Source: an uncultured Lachnospiraceae bacterium (lineage in GTDB: Bacteria > Bacillota > Clostridia > Lachnospirales > Lachnospiraceae). Taken from it: 64,000 nt of DNA. Below are positions 6,701 to 16,049 of the stretch, in pieces. The stretch covers positions 23,117 to 87,116 of the forward strand of contig CAJUHY010000006.1 in NCBI GenBank assembly GCA_910585895.1, given 5' to 3'. The notes under the pieces are model-generated. The model was not told where the DNA came from, ran no database searches, and saw nothing but the letters and a program-made list of their open reading frames with translations. A program made the position numbers and the translations under genes. The number at the start of each line of letters is the position of its first letter. Within the stretch, counting starts at the first letter, position 1.

Positions 6701-9332
6701 ATCAAATGCATTTGGCATTGGTTCCGGTGATGCATTTGGCAGTAATGGCTGTGTAAGCGGAAATAATAAAGATGCGCAATTCTTTTACGTCAGTACGCAC
6801 GATAATGGAAAGCTGCTTTCCAGCGTGTGCACGAAGTATTGGTCAGGTCCTTCCACGGTTGAAACGGCAGCGCCTGCAAAAGATGAATGGCATCATATTA
6901 CCAGTGTTCTGTCTGGTAAGACTCTTATGTTGTATATTGATGGAAAGAAAGTTGGGGATACCATCGAGACGAAAGCCACGATGACGGAAATCTGGGCAAA
7001 TGACCCACAGACCCGTGGCTTATATATCGGAAACTGCAGTTATGGCACACAGCCGGCAGCCAAAGCAGATAAAGACTATAAAGGTTCCATCAGGGACGTC
7101 CGCATCTACAATGCAGCGCTTGCAGATGCGCAGGTGGCAGAGGTTTACAGTTACCGTGAGAAACTGCCAATGGCGTATGCCAAAGCAGATGTAATTGCGG
7201 CGATGGAGAGCCTGGGTGCAGTGCCCAATGCAGACGGTACGTTTGCCTTGGATATTATACAGACAACGATTGATGAAGATGGTAAACTCGCCCTTCCGGC
7301 AAAAGGATATGGTGAGAGAGCAACGGTTGCCTGGACAGCAGAGGGTGACGGTAAAGATGCTATTGATACGGCGACTAATGTAGTAACTATTCCTGCAGCA
7401 GGCACGGTTAAGAAATTCACGTTGAAAGCAGCCATCACTGTAGGCGATAAGACAGAAACATTAACATATGCTTGTCGTGCATACACGAAAAACCTCAGCC
7501 TTGATACCAGTAAACTGGATGAATTGATTGCTGAGGCGAGGGCATACAAATCTTCGGATTATACCAAAACAAGTTTTGCGGCATTCACAGTTATCCTTGA
7601 CGAAGTATTTGATGCAGAGCCTTTGCTGAACACGGAAGAGGAAGTAACGGCTCAGATAAACAAGCTGCAGAAGGCAAAAGAGAATTTGGTAGATATATCT
7701 GTTCTTCGTGCTAAAATCGAGACGTTGGAAGAAGAGTTCATCAGTCTGGACGAGAATTTGTACACAACTGCGAGCTGGAAAGCATTTGAGGATAAACTGG
7801 AAGCAGCAAAAGAAGTGCTGGCAAAAGAAGATGCTTCAAAGAGCGAGGTAGATGGTGAACTTGCTAAGCTTCCTGCAAAGGCAACCGATGACCTCAAAAC
7901 CTGCGGAAGCAAGAAACCCTTAGAAGATGCCATCGCAGAAGTAGAAGCTTTGGCAGCGTATAAAGATGCTTATACCAACTGGTCAACAGTGGAGGAGGCT
8001 TTAGAGGCGGCAAAAGCAGAATTGGATAAGAGGCTTGAAAGCTACGAAGATGCCGCAGATACATTGATAAATGCAATCAATGCCCTTGTCATCAAGGATG
8101 AGCATAAGCTTACGGAAACCATGAAGGAAAACCTGGATAAGAAATTAGCACAGGCAAAAGCAGAAAATCTAACGAGCAGCAATTATACAGCAGCAAGCTG
8201 GAAGAATTATCAGGAAGCGTTAGATAAATTAGAGGCAGCGCTTAGCAAAGAAAATGTCACCAAGGATGAAGCTGAGGCGGCAGCATCAGCGCTGGATACT
8301 GCAAGGGCAGAACTTATGCCGATAGAGGCACAAATTCCTACATCCGAGAAAAAGCAAGAATTCCAGACCGCTTACGAAAAAGCAACTCAGGCGGCGTCAG
8401 GCATGAAGCCGGAGTCATACACGCAGGAAAGCTGGGACAGATATCAAAACGCTCTGGCAGGAATGAAAGCTATCTCAGACCGTCTGGCATTGGAAAATAA
8501 CAATGTAACCAAAGATGAGATTGATAGGGCAATCGCTGAACTTGATGCGGCAGCGGCAGAACTTGTACTTGTACAAAATGTTGACAAGACAGCATTGGAC
8601 AAAGCGATTAAGGATTGTGCAAATCTGAATGCCGCCTCATATACGCCTGAGAGCTGGAATGCTTTCAAGGCAGCGCTGGATGCGGCAAAAGCGGTTTCAG
8701 CAAATGCGTCCGCAACACAGGAGCAGGTAAATAAAGCATTGGCAGACCTCAATGCAAAGAAAGCGGCTCTCAAAGTGGCAATAAATGAAACCAAGGCAAC
8801 AAAAGTAACGAAAATTACACTGTCTGCTGACAGTAAAAACATTGCTGCAGGCAAGAAAGTGACTGTGAAGGCGAACGTCAAACCGGGCAATGCAACAAAT
8901 AAGGGCGTTACCTGGACAACTTCAAATAAGAAGTGGGCAACGGTCAACGGCAAAGGAGTGGTAACCACTAAGAAAGCCGGTGCAGGAAAAACGGTGACAA
9001 TTACAGCTACAGCTAAGGATGGAAGCAAGAAAAAGGGAACTATCAAGATTAAAATTATGAAAAATGCTGTTACAAAGGTTACCTTAAAGGCAAAATCCAA
9101 AAAAGTAAAGGCTGGTAAGAAAGTCACTGTTAAAGCAACAGTTAAGACAAACGGTAAGAAAGCCAACAAAAAGCTGGTTTGGAAAACGTCTAACAAGAAG
9201 TGGGCAACGGTCAACGGCAAAGGAGTGGTAACCACCAAGAAGGCCGGAAAGGGCAAGACTGTGACTATCACGGCAACATCGACCGATGGCACAAAGAAAG
9301 CGGCAAAGATTAAGATTAAAATAACAAAATAA
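3714..9332 (+). CDS. Giant secreted multidomain surface protein (LamG x3, FIVAR-like helical repeats, Big_2 x2)
   Basis: An 1872-residue exported protein. A Sec signal peptide ends near residue 31 (YAYA). Three LamG/concanavalin-like domains follow (about 50-270, 515-740 and 915-1150), each starting with a FDxD/YPLDNN-like strand and ending with a DF.VY..AL or DVRIYNAAL strand. Ig-like segments lie between them. About 1260-1690 are helical FIVAR-type repeats marked by YT..SW..F..AL (for example YTAASWKNYQEAL, YTPESWNAFKAAL). The last 170 residues are two Lys-rich Big_2 domains. LamG and FIVAR domains usually bind glycans, so adhesion or carbohydrate binding is the best guess. No LPXTG, SLH or choline-binding motif is seen; the basic tail may hold it to the wall. 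A GGAAGG box precedes the ATG. Confidence 0.85.
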   Translation: MGMRKKFKQIASLVLSLAMAVTLLPTQYAYAESSDAAAGTPAVVSAGDGLPTPMMQFTFDNDVLTDVQGKAKATVGGGTAEVIDDDGRGDKVLNLKDNGYLKITNKADNKSPLTGKKAITISYWSKDSAGSNLAGWVYFIKKDSTKTEWGKQYYLGLLDGGAAVSAERYWGNGSNARKNGAVAAEGFKTNNWKQVTVVLDADSTTLYVNGEKQKTQGEQNLTGDAEGAHRLEDYLTDSNVFEIGRADWETGQFYAGKLDDFTVYDGALTAEQINALYLKDVTLQTLEAFADGESAAFAKTKLTLPATVNNSAFTWTSSNTEKIAADGTVKAWDGSEIVLTAKASIPGNASWSRSFPVKLARKINVKYVLKGSDTPLKAAAEEYYKSSVSTYPLKEEDKVWTDETSKKTYVLSQADSSLQIGSNATDVVLVYAEDVVESISTVIEPITLRAGMLPQLPETVKAAFTSGQERDVKVLWDSEAIKEACATPGKKTISGGVGAKTITVQLNVEDKEDYLLAGYSFDEEDAGSGWADSKGKGNATLDGTGKAAIVPGLKGNAIELPGGAKGTAAIKLPDNLLKIDENKYADNFTISMFIKNPGNGNSFAMSLLGEGTDNYIGFINRTGGNGNAVQLECKKKDITSGGCSANGKALTNVWEHFAIVVNGSQGTVKIYKNGEELADGKINFKPSELKQQRNFLGRAEHPDNDYQGIYDEFKVYSVALTDGEIQSLCDDVLYTEQMKKALAGLKTLKMWDGTEADLTNLTDDLQLPVKGDGDSVTVTWESTNNEVISLVTPGDGVVTQPYGEDTADAEVTLTATVKVRDYVKTEKVTYKVKVPKREGADKKPLRHAVVAAQELYEAARHQSNIYVVSSFETLKQAIEEANAALSSTTVTEAEITQILGKLNKPLKLKNLDELSSLLAVWYPLDNNTDKAKDASGNGIDAMVTGDVTFSREDGATFPGGTALTNSIKVTGAALDNLQVTDQMTVSFWAKDARGDKSNAFGIGSGDAFGSNGCVSGNNKDAQFFYVSTHDNGKLLSSVCTKYWSGPSTVETAAPAKDEWHHITSVLSGKTLMLYIDGKKVGDTIETKATMTEIWANDPQTRGLYIGNCSYGTQPAAKADKDYKGSIRDVRIYNAALADAQVAEVYSYREKLPMAYAKADVIAAMESLGAVPNADGTFALDIIQTTIDEDGKLALPAKGYGERATVAWTAEGDGKDAIDTATNVVTIPAAGTVKKFTLKAAITVGDKTETLTYACRAYTKNLSLDTSKLDELIAEARAYKSSDYTKTSFAAFTVILDEVFDAEPLLNTEEEVTAQINKLQKAKENLVDISVLRAKIETLEEEFISLDENLYTTASWKAFEDKLEAAKEVLAKEDASKSEVDGELAKLPAKATDDLKTCGSKKPLEDAIAEVEALAAYKDAYTNWSTVEEALEAAKAELDKRLESYEDAADTLINAINALVIKDEHKLTETMKENLDKKLAQAKAENLTSSNYTAASWKNYQEALDKLEAALSKENVTKDEAEAAASALDTARAELMPIEAQIPTSEKKQEFQTAYEKATQAASGMKPESYTQESWDRYQNALAGMKAISDRLALENNNVTKDEIDRAIAELDAAAAELVLVQNVDKTALDKAIKDCANLNAASYTPESWNAFKAALDAAKAVSANASATQEQVNKALADLNAKKAALKVAINETKATKVTKITLSADSKNIAAGKKVTVKANVKPGNATNKGVTWTTSNKKWATVNGKGVVTTKKAGAGKTVTITATAKDGSKKKGTIKIKIMKNAVTKVTLKAKSKKVKAGKKVTVKATVKTNGKKANKKLVWKTSNKKWATVNGKGVVTTKKAGKGKTVTITATSTDGTKKAAKIKIKITK
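8928..9247 (+). repeat. Two near-identical 53-bp segments within the Big_2 domains
   Basis: Bases 8928-8980 and 9195-9247 differ at only two positions and are exactly 267 bases (89 codons) apart. They encode KKWATVNGKGVVTTKKAG in both copies. The rest of the two domains is much less alike, which points to gene conversion or a recent partial duplication. Confidence 0.8.
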
Positions 9333-9375
9333 GGTTAGCCATGAGACGAGAGGAAAAGTATTTCATGGATAAATG

Positions 9376-9413
9376 AAAACTGCCGCGCGGATGGTTCCGT
9401 GCGGCAGTTTTTT
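9376..9413 (+). terminator. Rho-independent terminator
   Basis: AAAACTGCCGC pairs with GCGGCAGTTTT round a short loop, followed by a T-run at 9408-9413. It closes the large surface-protein gene. Confidence 0.9.
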
Positions 9414-9478
9414 GTGCAAGACCTTTTGTATTGTGATAATGACTATAAAAAAATGAAGAAACTCCAATATGTAAATAA

Positions 9479-9507
9479 TTGACAAAGAATCTAGATAAAG
9501 ATATTAT
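9479..9507 (+). promoter_or_regulatory. Sigma-A promoter
   Basis: TTGACA at 9479-9484, 17-base spacer, TATTAT at 9502-9507, about 40 bases before the next start codon. The second surface protein therefore has its own promoter. Confidence 0.75.
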
Positions 9508-9548
9508 AAAATTAGTAACTGGTAAATTCATCAAAAAGGAGAAAGGTT

Positions 9549-12500
9549 ATGAAAAATTGGAAAAAAGCGTTAATGCTGCTGATGATGTTTTGCCTGATGG
9601 CAGGACAATGCATAGCAGTGCAGGCTGCAGCAAAATCTTCCGCTAAGCTTGTCCTCAATAAGACGTCTTATACGCTCAAAAAGGGCAAATCTGTGCAGCT
9701 GAAAGTAACTAAGAACAAGTTAGGTAAGAAGAAAAAGGTAGTATGGTCAAGCAGCAATGAAAAGGTTGCAACCGTTTCAGCCAAAGGAAAAGTTAAGGGT
9801 AATAAGAATGGAAAAGCCACCATTACAGCAAAGGTGGAAGGCACGAAAGTAAAAGCGACCTGTAAAATTGTGGTTGGCACGCCTGTACAGAAAGTAAAAT
9901 TAAATACTAAATCGGTGCAGCTGGAAGTCGGGAAACAATTTCAGTTGAAATCAAATGTCTCTCCGAAAAAGCCTACCAATAAAAATGTAATCTACAAGTC
10001 TTCCAAGAAATCTGTTGCTTCGGTAAGCAAGAAGGGTATGGTTAGGGCTTTAAGAAAAGGAACTACAAAGATTACAGCAGTTGCAGCTGACGGGACAGGC
10101 AAATCGGCTGCATGTACGGTAACGGTAAAGAATAAAAGCATTGTTATCAGCGATATCGTTTTAAATGCGTCAAACCTCAGTTTAACACCAGGGCAGGAAG
10201 CAAGATTGTCCGCTAAAATTAATCCAGGCAATGCAACCGATAAAACACTGGACTGGAGCAGTACAGACGGTAGGGTTGTGACAGTCAATAATGGGACAGT
10301 CAAAGCTGTTGGCGAGGGGAATGCCATAGTGAAAGTAACATCAAAAAATGGCAAGAGCGCGAACTGCAGCATCAAGGTATCCTATAAAGACAGGGTCAGC
10401 AATCAGACAGAGCTTAACCAGGCGCTTACGAGTAAAATGGTCAGCAACATTATTTATACGTCTAATGCAGCGGGAAAGGTAATGATTGCTGAAGGAGATT
10501 ATTCTGCCAAGACTTTGGAAATCAATGCCCCCAATGCGGATGTGGAAAATAAGGGGCAGTTTAAGACAGTGACAATTAACGCCATTGCAGAAAACACTTA
10601 CGAGGAACACTCCGGCAACGTCATATACTTTAATGCGCCCAAGGGACGTATAGTGGTTGGAGAAAATGGCGCTGCCACTATCAATTTAAGCAGCAAAGGC
10701 AACCAGAGTTTTGATTTGGAGAACAATGGTTATGTCAATGAAATCAATGTTCCAGGCAAAACTGTTTTGAAAGTTGCCGGCAGTAATCGGGTTCCTATAA
10801 CTTTGGGCGTGGGAGCGGCAGATTCATCCATCACGACATCCACGGAGCTGCAGATTGATGCAAAAGCTAAATGGGATATGGTTGTTCTCCCCGGTGGAGA
10901 GAATACAAAGGCAATTGTTGATAACAATTCCTGTCTGCCTTCGGTAGCAGGCGTAGGCCGTATACCGGTAACAGTAAGTGACAGCAATGATATCATCAAT
11001 ATTACCGCAGAGATGCGTGATGACCTGGGTATTGACCAGGTTGTAGAAGTATCTGGCAACGTTCAGGAGTATTATTTGACAGAAGATGCCGGACAGGAGG
11101 AAACTACGGCGGAGAATGGTGATTCCTCTGACATTCAGCAGCCATCAAAACGTGCGGAGCATACGAATTGTGCACAGGCTAAGGTAACGATACTTCCATA
11201 TTCTAATGCTAACAGCGGCATGAATGATACAAATTATCAGGACTTCATTGATGGCACAAATAGAACAGCAGAGACCGATGTGGATGGAAACTTTGTAATG
11301 GAAGATGTCAAAATCGGTAATTACTGGATGGTTGTGGAGAAAGAGGCTTATGGAGTAGTCGTAAAGAATGTCATGATAACCAGTAACGATTTCCATACCT
11401 ATACATGCAGCAATACCAGTTTGCTGAGCGATGAGATTACAGGCTGTGAAAATGCGCCGGCAATTTCAGGTGTAATCATAGATTCCCTGACAGGTAATTC
11501 CGTAAATGTATCTGGCTTACAGGTCAAGCTGAGGGCAGGATTCGGAAATGTCATCGGTGAGGTACTGCAGACAGCGCAGACCGATGAGGAAGGAAAGTAC
11601 TCCTTTACAAATGTAGCGGCTGGAGCTTATTCAGTAGAGGTGCTGGACCTTCGTCAGAATTTAGGTGAGGATGCAATTCGCTATAATCCATCCTATGTAG
11701 ACATTGTGGTAGCAAGCGGTTACCTTGCAGCTGATAATTATAACTGCCAGATAGACCAGAAAATGCTCGACTTTACAGGAAGGGGAAGGGTACAGTTCAC
11801 ACTGACCTGGGGAACAGAGGAGTCAGGAGCCAGTGCAGATATCGATTCCCATCTTGTAGGACCGAAGAAAAATGGAGAAGGTGAGTTCCATATTTATTAC
11901 GGTAATCCAGGTTACTACCATTATGATGATGTGCAAGATGTGAAAATGGCAGACCTGGATGTGGATGATACGACATGGGAAGGACCGGAACATACAACTA
12001 TCTATGAAGAGACAGATGGGATTTACAGGTTCTATATCCATAATTACTCCGAAAGAGATGTAAATAACTCTCAGATGCTTGCTAAATCATTTGTGCAGGT
12101 GAGGGTAACAATTGGCACAAATTCCCATACATTCTATTGTCCGAACGGGACGGGAAACCTTTGGTATGTTTGCGATTACGATTCCAGGACTCACAGGATT
12201 ATCCCTAAGAATAAGGTAAGCAATTTCCTGATTGATGAATCACACATTGGCATATCAGAGGAAGAGTATGAGCGTATCTGTCTTGAAAAGCTTAAAGAAA
12301 GTACAAATTACAAGTTGAAATCTTTGAAGGAAACGCTTCTTAAATTTTCTGATAATACTGCCAAGAGTGCATTGGCGGATGAGCTTGCAGAATTTGAGGA
12401 CCGGATAGCATCAGCAGACAAAGTGGATGTTTTTGCCCAGATTAGCAGTGATTTAAAGCAATTAGAGGAAAAGCTGGACACAATTTTATGCAATCCAAGT

Positions 12501-13280
12501 GTTGCTGCAGATAACCTTGAGGCTTATAATTTTGATGTCGTATATGGCTATGATGATGATGAAAATGTCATTTCGGCACAAACAGTAGTAAACTGTGAGA
12601 TTTTGTTTGGCGATACATTGATGAATCTTAAAGCAGAATCTTATAGAGATGGATATACGTTGAGCGTAGAAGCGACAGAAGACGCTGGATATGCCTATGT
12701 AATCCATGTATCGGATACCGAGAGCGGGCTGGCTTATGATATCAAGGTCAAGGTATTGGCAAACCAGGCGGCGGTGAATGTTTCAAACAAGATTCAGGAG
12801 TGCCGCAAATTGATGTCCCCATTTGAGAATACAGAAGCTCTCTTGGCTGACCGGGCGCAGATTGATGGTATCGTGGTAGGTGATATCAATGATGAGCAAG
12901 CCTACGATGAGGCAATGAATAAGCTCAGGGAAATCAGGGATAAGTATTATTATGATCTTTCTAAGTTTGACATAGACACTGTCAGAGCGGAGAGCGGGCT
13001 CAGTGATTGGTGGACTAATACAGTTGACGAAAATGATGAGAATGGCAACTGGCTGAAAACCAATAAGGTTCTGATCGTTGAACGGTATGAGGAAGTTACA
13101 GATGAGGAAATCCTTTCAAAGCTGAGCATTACGTTTGAGAAACAACAGGATGATGAAGGGCAGCCAGAAGAGGTTTCTTATGAGATTACTGATAGTGACA
13201 ACGACAAATATCCAAAGATGATTAAAGTTACAGATGGTCAGTATACGAAAAAGATATATATCAAAGTTATAGAATGGTAG
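9549..13280 (+). CDS. Large secreted protein with Big_2, prealbumin-like and YfaP-like (DUF2135) domains
   Basis: A 1243-residue protein starting with a signal peptide (residues 1-27, ending VQA). Three Big_2 Ig-like domains occupy about 33-280, each with a WSSS-type strand (VVWSSSNEKVATVS, LDWSSTDGRVVTV). A long repeat-poor beta-rich section follows (285-500), then two carboxypeptidase-regulatory/Cna-B-like domains (about 550-735, TDVDGNFVMEDVKIGNYW and TDEEGKYSFTNVAAGAYSV), then a segment resembling YfaP/DUF2135 (about 745-880) with DIDSHL, YYGNPG, LDVDDT and GPE. The C-terminal 300 residues are unassigned. No anchoring motif is seen. The Big_2 domains resemble those of the preceding gene, so the two may act at the same surface. 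Start: AAGGAG box before ATG 9549. Confidence 0.82.
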   Translation: MKNWKKALMLLMMFCLMAGQCIAVQAAAKSSAKLVLNKTSYTLKKGKSVQLKVTKNKLGKKKKVVWSSSNEKVATVSAKGKVKGNKNGKATITAKVEGTKVKATCKIVVGTPVQKVKLNTKSVQLEVGKQFQLKSNVSPKKPTNKNVIYKSSKKSVASVSKKGMVRALRKGTTKITAVAADGTGKSAACTVTVKNKSIVISDIVLNASNLSLTPGQEARLSAKINPGNATDKTLDWSSTDGRVVTVNNGTVKAVGEGNAIVKVTSKNGKSANCSIKVSYKDRVSNQTELNQALTSKMVSNIIYTSNAAGKVMIAEGDYSAKTLEINAPNADVENKGQFKTVTINAIAENTYEEHSGNVIYFNAPKGRIVVGENGAATINLSSKGNQSFDLENNGYVNEINVPGKTVLKVAGSNRVPITLGVGAADSSITTSTELQIDAKAKWDMVVLPGGENTKAIVDNNSCLPSVAGVGRIPVTVSDSNDIINITAEMRDDLGIDQVVEVSGNVQEYYLTEDAGQEETTAENGDSSDIQQPSKRAEHTNCAQAKVTILPYSNANSGMNDTNYQDFIDGTNRTAETDVDGNFVMEDVKIGNYWMVVEKEAYGVVVKNVMITSNDFHTYTCSNTSLLSDEITGCENAPAISGVIIDSLTGNSVNVSGLQVKLRAGFGNVIGEVLQTAQTDEEGKYSFTNVAAGAYSVEVLDLRQNLGEDAIRYNPSYVDIVVASGYLAADNYNCQIDQKMLDFTGRGRVQFTLTWGTEESGASADIDSHLVGPKKNGEGEFHIYYGNPGYYHYDDVQDVKMADLDVDDTTWEGPEHTTIYEETDGIYRFYIHNYSERDVNNSQMLAKSFVQVRVTIGTNSHTFYCPNGTGNLWYVCDYDSRTHRIIPKNKVSNFLIDESHIGISEEEYERICLEKLKESTNYKLKSLKETLLKFSDNTAKSALADELAEFEDRIASADKVDVFAQISSDLKQLEEKLDTILCNPSVAADNLEAYNFDVVYGYDDDENVISAQTVVNCEILFGDTLMNLKAESYRDGYTLSVEATEDAGYAYVIHVSDTESGLAYDIKVKVLANQAAVNVSNKIQECRKLMSPFENTEALLADRAQIDGIVVGDINDEQAYDEAMNKLREIRDKYYYDLSKFDIDTVRAESGLSDWWTNTVDENDENGNWLKTNKVLIVERYEEVTDEEILSKLSITFEKQQDDEGQPEEVSYEITDSDNDKYPKMIKVTDGQYTKKIYIKVIEW

Positions 13281-13340
13281 GAGTTTTCCGTCTGTCCTGT
13301 GCACAATGCATGGGGCGGGCGGTTTCCTGCTTTTTGGTGA

Positions 13341-13368
13341 AAAGAGGGCTGCTAAGCCTTTATTTTTT
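13341..13368 (+). terminator. Probable terminator after the second surface protein
   Basis: AGGGCT (13345-13350) pairs with AGCCTT (13355-13360), followed by TATTTTTT. The stem is short, so this is moderate. The gap 13281-13561 otherwise shows only the promoter below. Confidence 0.5.
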
Positions 13369-13480
13369 GCTGTTTTTCTTTTCTGCCCAGGGCAGTAAGG
13401 CCTTTTGGGATTCTAAAAATGGCTGTCATAAAAAATGGACAAACTTAAAATTGATTTCTGCAGATCAAGATTCACTGGGA

Positions 13481-13509
13481 TTGAAATTTTTAGAATATTG
13501 TAGTAGAAT
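13481..13509 (+). promoter_or_regulatory. Sigma-A promoter for the chemoreceptor operon
   Basis: TTGAAA at 13481-13486, 17-base spacer, TAGAAT at 13504-13509, about 50 bases upstream of the GTG start. Confidence 0.65.
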
Positions 13510-13561
13510 GATTTGAGAATTTCGTTTATTCTAAACATCAAAAGCACAGGAGGAATTATAA

Positions 13562-15514
13562 GTGAAAGCGAAAAGAAGCATCAGCGGTAAAATTTTATTT
13601 ACTACTATTTTTATTGTAATGCTTTTGGCATTAGTATTAGTATCTCTGATGTCGCGCTCAATGACATCATTGACAGGGACGATTTTATCTAATGTGTTGC
13701 CGTCTATGACCAAAACAGCTTCCCAGAGTGTGGAGGGAAATGTTCATGTGCTGGCAGACCGTATCATCATGATTGGTGACAATGGGGTTATCACAGACGC
13801 GGAGAGTTCGTTAGAGCAGAAGCGCGCAACGTTGGATAACATTGCAGCTGGAATTGAATTTATATGGCTGGGCTTATATGATGCTGAGGGTAAATTGGCC
13901 GTGGGAGCGGATTCCTGCCCGCAGTCTTTACAGGAAAGAAAAATATTTTCTCTTATGCAGGAAACGCAGAATGTGGTGATTGATGATGTTGATTTCAGCA
14001 GCGGGCAGCTTGAACTTGCGGTAGGAAAGCCGATTACTGATGTGGAGGGACAATTAATATATTATCTAGTGGGGTGTTATAAATATGAAGTCCTGAATGA
14101 TGTGCTCAACAGCATCAACATCAGCGCCCATGGAGAGGCATTTATTGTAAATGCTGGCGGTAAGGTAATGGGGTACCGGGACACGCAGCTTATTGAGGAA
14201 CAGGTGGATTTGGCAGAGTATACAGGTTCCGAGGAGTTAGAAGACAGGGTTGTGTCTGGTGAAACCGGGGTAATGACAATTAAGCAGGGGAAGGTTACAA
14301 AGCAGGTAAGTTATGTACCGGTGAACGGTACCAACTGGTATTTGGCCATTATGGTTCCCAGCAGCGATTTTATGGGACCTGCGCAAGACAGTATTATGGT
14401 AGGAATTATCATGACAGGGATAATGATAGTCCTTGCCGTGTTAATTATTATAGGTTTTTCTTCAAAAATCCGCAGATCATTAAAGACTGTTACAAGCCGG
14501 ATTGAACTGCTGGAAAAGGGCGATTTAAACACGCCTACCGATATTGTACAGACGAAGGACGAAACTCAGGTATTGTCGGTGGCGCTGAATAATACGATTT
14601 CTGGAATCAACGGTTATATATCCCAGCTTTCAAAAGTATTGTCCAGTATTTCAGAAGGAAATTTCGATGTATCCATAGAGGAAGAATTTGAAGGAGACTT
14701 TATTCAGATTAAAGATGCTTTGGAGAAGATTATCGTGTCTTTAAATACTATGCTGCGTTCCGTACAGGAATCTTCCGCAGAAGTTCTGGTTACGGCAAAG
14801 ACGGTGTCAGAAAGCGCCGCCATGGTACATAACGGTTCTACAGAGCAATCAAGTTCCCTGATGGTTTTGGCGGAGGAGACGAAAGCAATTGAAGAAAATA
14901 TTAGGGACGTCAATGACAACGCTGTTCGGGCTGGAGAATTGATGCAGAAAGCAAAGGAAAGTTTGAGTGTTGGCGATGAAAATATGAAAAATCTCCTTAA
15001 AGCAATGGAGGCTATCAACGAAAATGCTATTGAGATTAATAAGGTAAATAAGCTGCTGGAAGATATCGCACAGCAGACAAATATTTTAGCGTTGAATGCT
15101 TCTGTGGAAGCCAGCCGGGCCGGAGAGATGGGCAAAGGATTCGCGGTGGTTGCTGCTGAGGTACGCAGTCTTGCGGCACAAAGTACAGAATCTGCGCAAC
15201 ATGCTACAGAGGTGATAAGCCATTCTCAGTCTGCAATTGAGTATGGCGTGCGGTTCGCGAAGCAGGCAGCGGAATCTTTTGAAGATATAGAAACCATTTC
15301 TAATGAGATGTCAGATATCACGCGGAGTCTGGGCGAAGCAGTGGCCGTTCAGAAGGAGTCTCTGGAAACTGTGACGGAGCAGATTGGTCAGATTAATGAT
15401 TTTGCACAGAAGAACCTGGATGCAAGCTTTGAGAGTACTACGGCGAGCCAAAAGCTCAACAGACAGGCGGAGGAACTGCAGGGTGTTTCAGAGCGTTTCC
15501 AGTTAAGGAGGTAA
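13562..15514 (+). CDS. Methyl-accepting chemotaxis protein
   Basis: A 650-residue transmembrane chemoreceptor. Order: N-terminal membrane segment (about 12-33), extracellular Cache-type sensor (about 45-275) with WLGLYDAEG and GEAFIVNAGGKVMGY, second membrane segment (about 280-305), HAMP, and a methyl-accepting signalling domain whose hairpin tip reads NILALNASVEASRAGEMGKG. The tip is the contact for CheA/CheW. No flagellar or che genes are in the window. The GTG start is supported by an AGGAGG box seven bases upstream. The sensed ligand is unknown. An FMN-binding lipoprotein follows after five bases in the same transcript. Confidence 0.93.
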   Translation: MKAKRSISGKILFTTIFIVMLLALVLVSLMSRSMTSLTGTILSNVLPSMTKTASQSVEGNVHVLADRIIMIGDNGVITDAESSLEQKRATLDNIAAGIEFIWLGLYDAEGKLAVGADSCPQSLQERKIFSLMQETQNVVIDDVDFSSGQLELAVGKPITDVEGQLIYYLVGCYKYEVLNDVLNSINISAHGEAFIVNAGGKVMGYRDTQLIEEQVDLAEYTGSEELEDRVVSGETGVMTIKQGKVTKQVSYVPVNGTNWYLAIMVPSSDFMGPAQDSIMVGIIMTGIMIVLAVLIIIGFSSKIRRSLKTVTSRIELLEKGDLNTPTDIVQTKDETQVLSVALNNTISGINGYISQLSKVLSSISEGNFDVSIEEEFEGDFIQIKDALEKIIVSLNTMLRSVQESSAEVLVTAKTVSESAAMVHNGSTEQSSSLMVLAEETKAIEENIRDVNDNAVRAGELMQKAKESLSVGDENMKNLLKAMEAINENAIEINKVNKLLEDIAQQTNILALNASVEASRAGEMGKGFAVVAAEVRSLAAQSTESAQHATEVISHSQSAIEYGVRFAKQAAESFEDIETISNEMSDITRSLGEAVAVQKESLETVTEQIGQINDFAQKNLDASFESTTASQKLNRQAEELQGVSERFQLRR

Positions 15515-15519
15515 AGAAT

Positions 15520-15984
15520 ATGAAGAAATATAAGATGATTGGATTGTTTCTTGGCTTTATTTTATGTTTCTCAATCTCTGGCTGCGGAAACAATAAAGGG
15601 GAAACCGGACTTGTCGATGGATATTATACAGCAACAATGTCGGATTATAGTTTTGGATGGAAAGAATATGTTACTATCTGTGTGATGAATCACAAGATTG
15701 TCAGTGTGGAATATAATGCCAGGAATAAAGCTGGGTTTATAAAGTCCTGGGACAGCGCCTATATGCGGAATATGAATCCTGTCTCGGGAACGTATCCTAA
15801 CCGGTATACACGTGACTATGCGGCGCAATTTCTGGAGAAGCAGGGTATGGAAGAGATAGATATGCTGGCGGGGGCCTCCTCCTCAGGAGGTAATTTCCAA
15901 AAGTTAACGGCTGCGCTGCTAAAGAGCGCTCAAGCCGGAGACACGGAGATTCAAATAGTAGAATCGCCGAAATCGGAAGAATAA
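15520..15984 (+). CDS. FMN-binding domain lipoprotein
   Basis: A 154-residue lipoprotein. The signal ends in lipobox ISGC with the lipid-bearing Cys at residue 22. The mature part resembles the FMN-binding domain of NqrC/RnfG and related redox lipoproteins: DGYYTA start, KIVSVEYNA strand and the terminal AGASSSGGNF segment in the place where that family carries the flavin-attachment D-x-x-(S/T)GA(S/T) motif. Whether this copy binds FMN covalently is uncertain. It lies five bases after the chemoreceptor, behind a GGAGG box, so the two are co-transcribed and may cooperate in sensing redox state or a small molecule at the cell surface. Confidence 0.75.
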   Translation: MKKYKMIGLFLGFILCFSISGCGNNKGETGLVDGYYTATMSDYSFGWKEYVTICVMNHKIVSVEYNARNKAGFIKSWDSAYMRNMNPVSGTYPNRYTRDYAAQFLEKQGMEEIDMLAGASSSGGNFQKLTAALLKSAQAGDTEIQIVESPKSEE

Positions 15985-16049
15985 TATCCCCTAAAACTGC
16001 ATAAAATAAAGTATGCAGCAAGGAAATGCAAAAATAACGAAGAAAAAAT

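Noticed and set aside
8444..9292. 282-codon antisense frame in the surface-protein gene
   Set aside because: It is the complement of Lys-rich repeats, giving repetitive hydrophobic sequence without start signals.
13274..13516. 80-codon frame after the second surface protein
   Set aside because: Its start lies inside the previous gene, it crosses a probable terminator, and its content is low-complexity hydrophobic.
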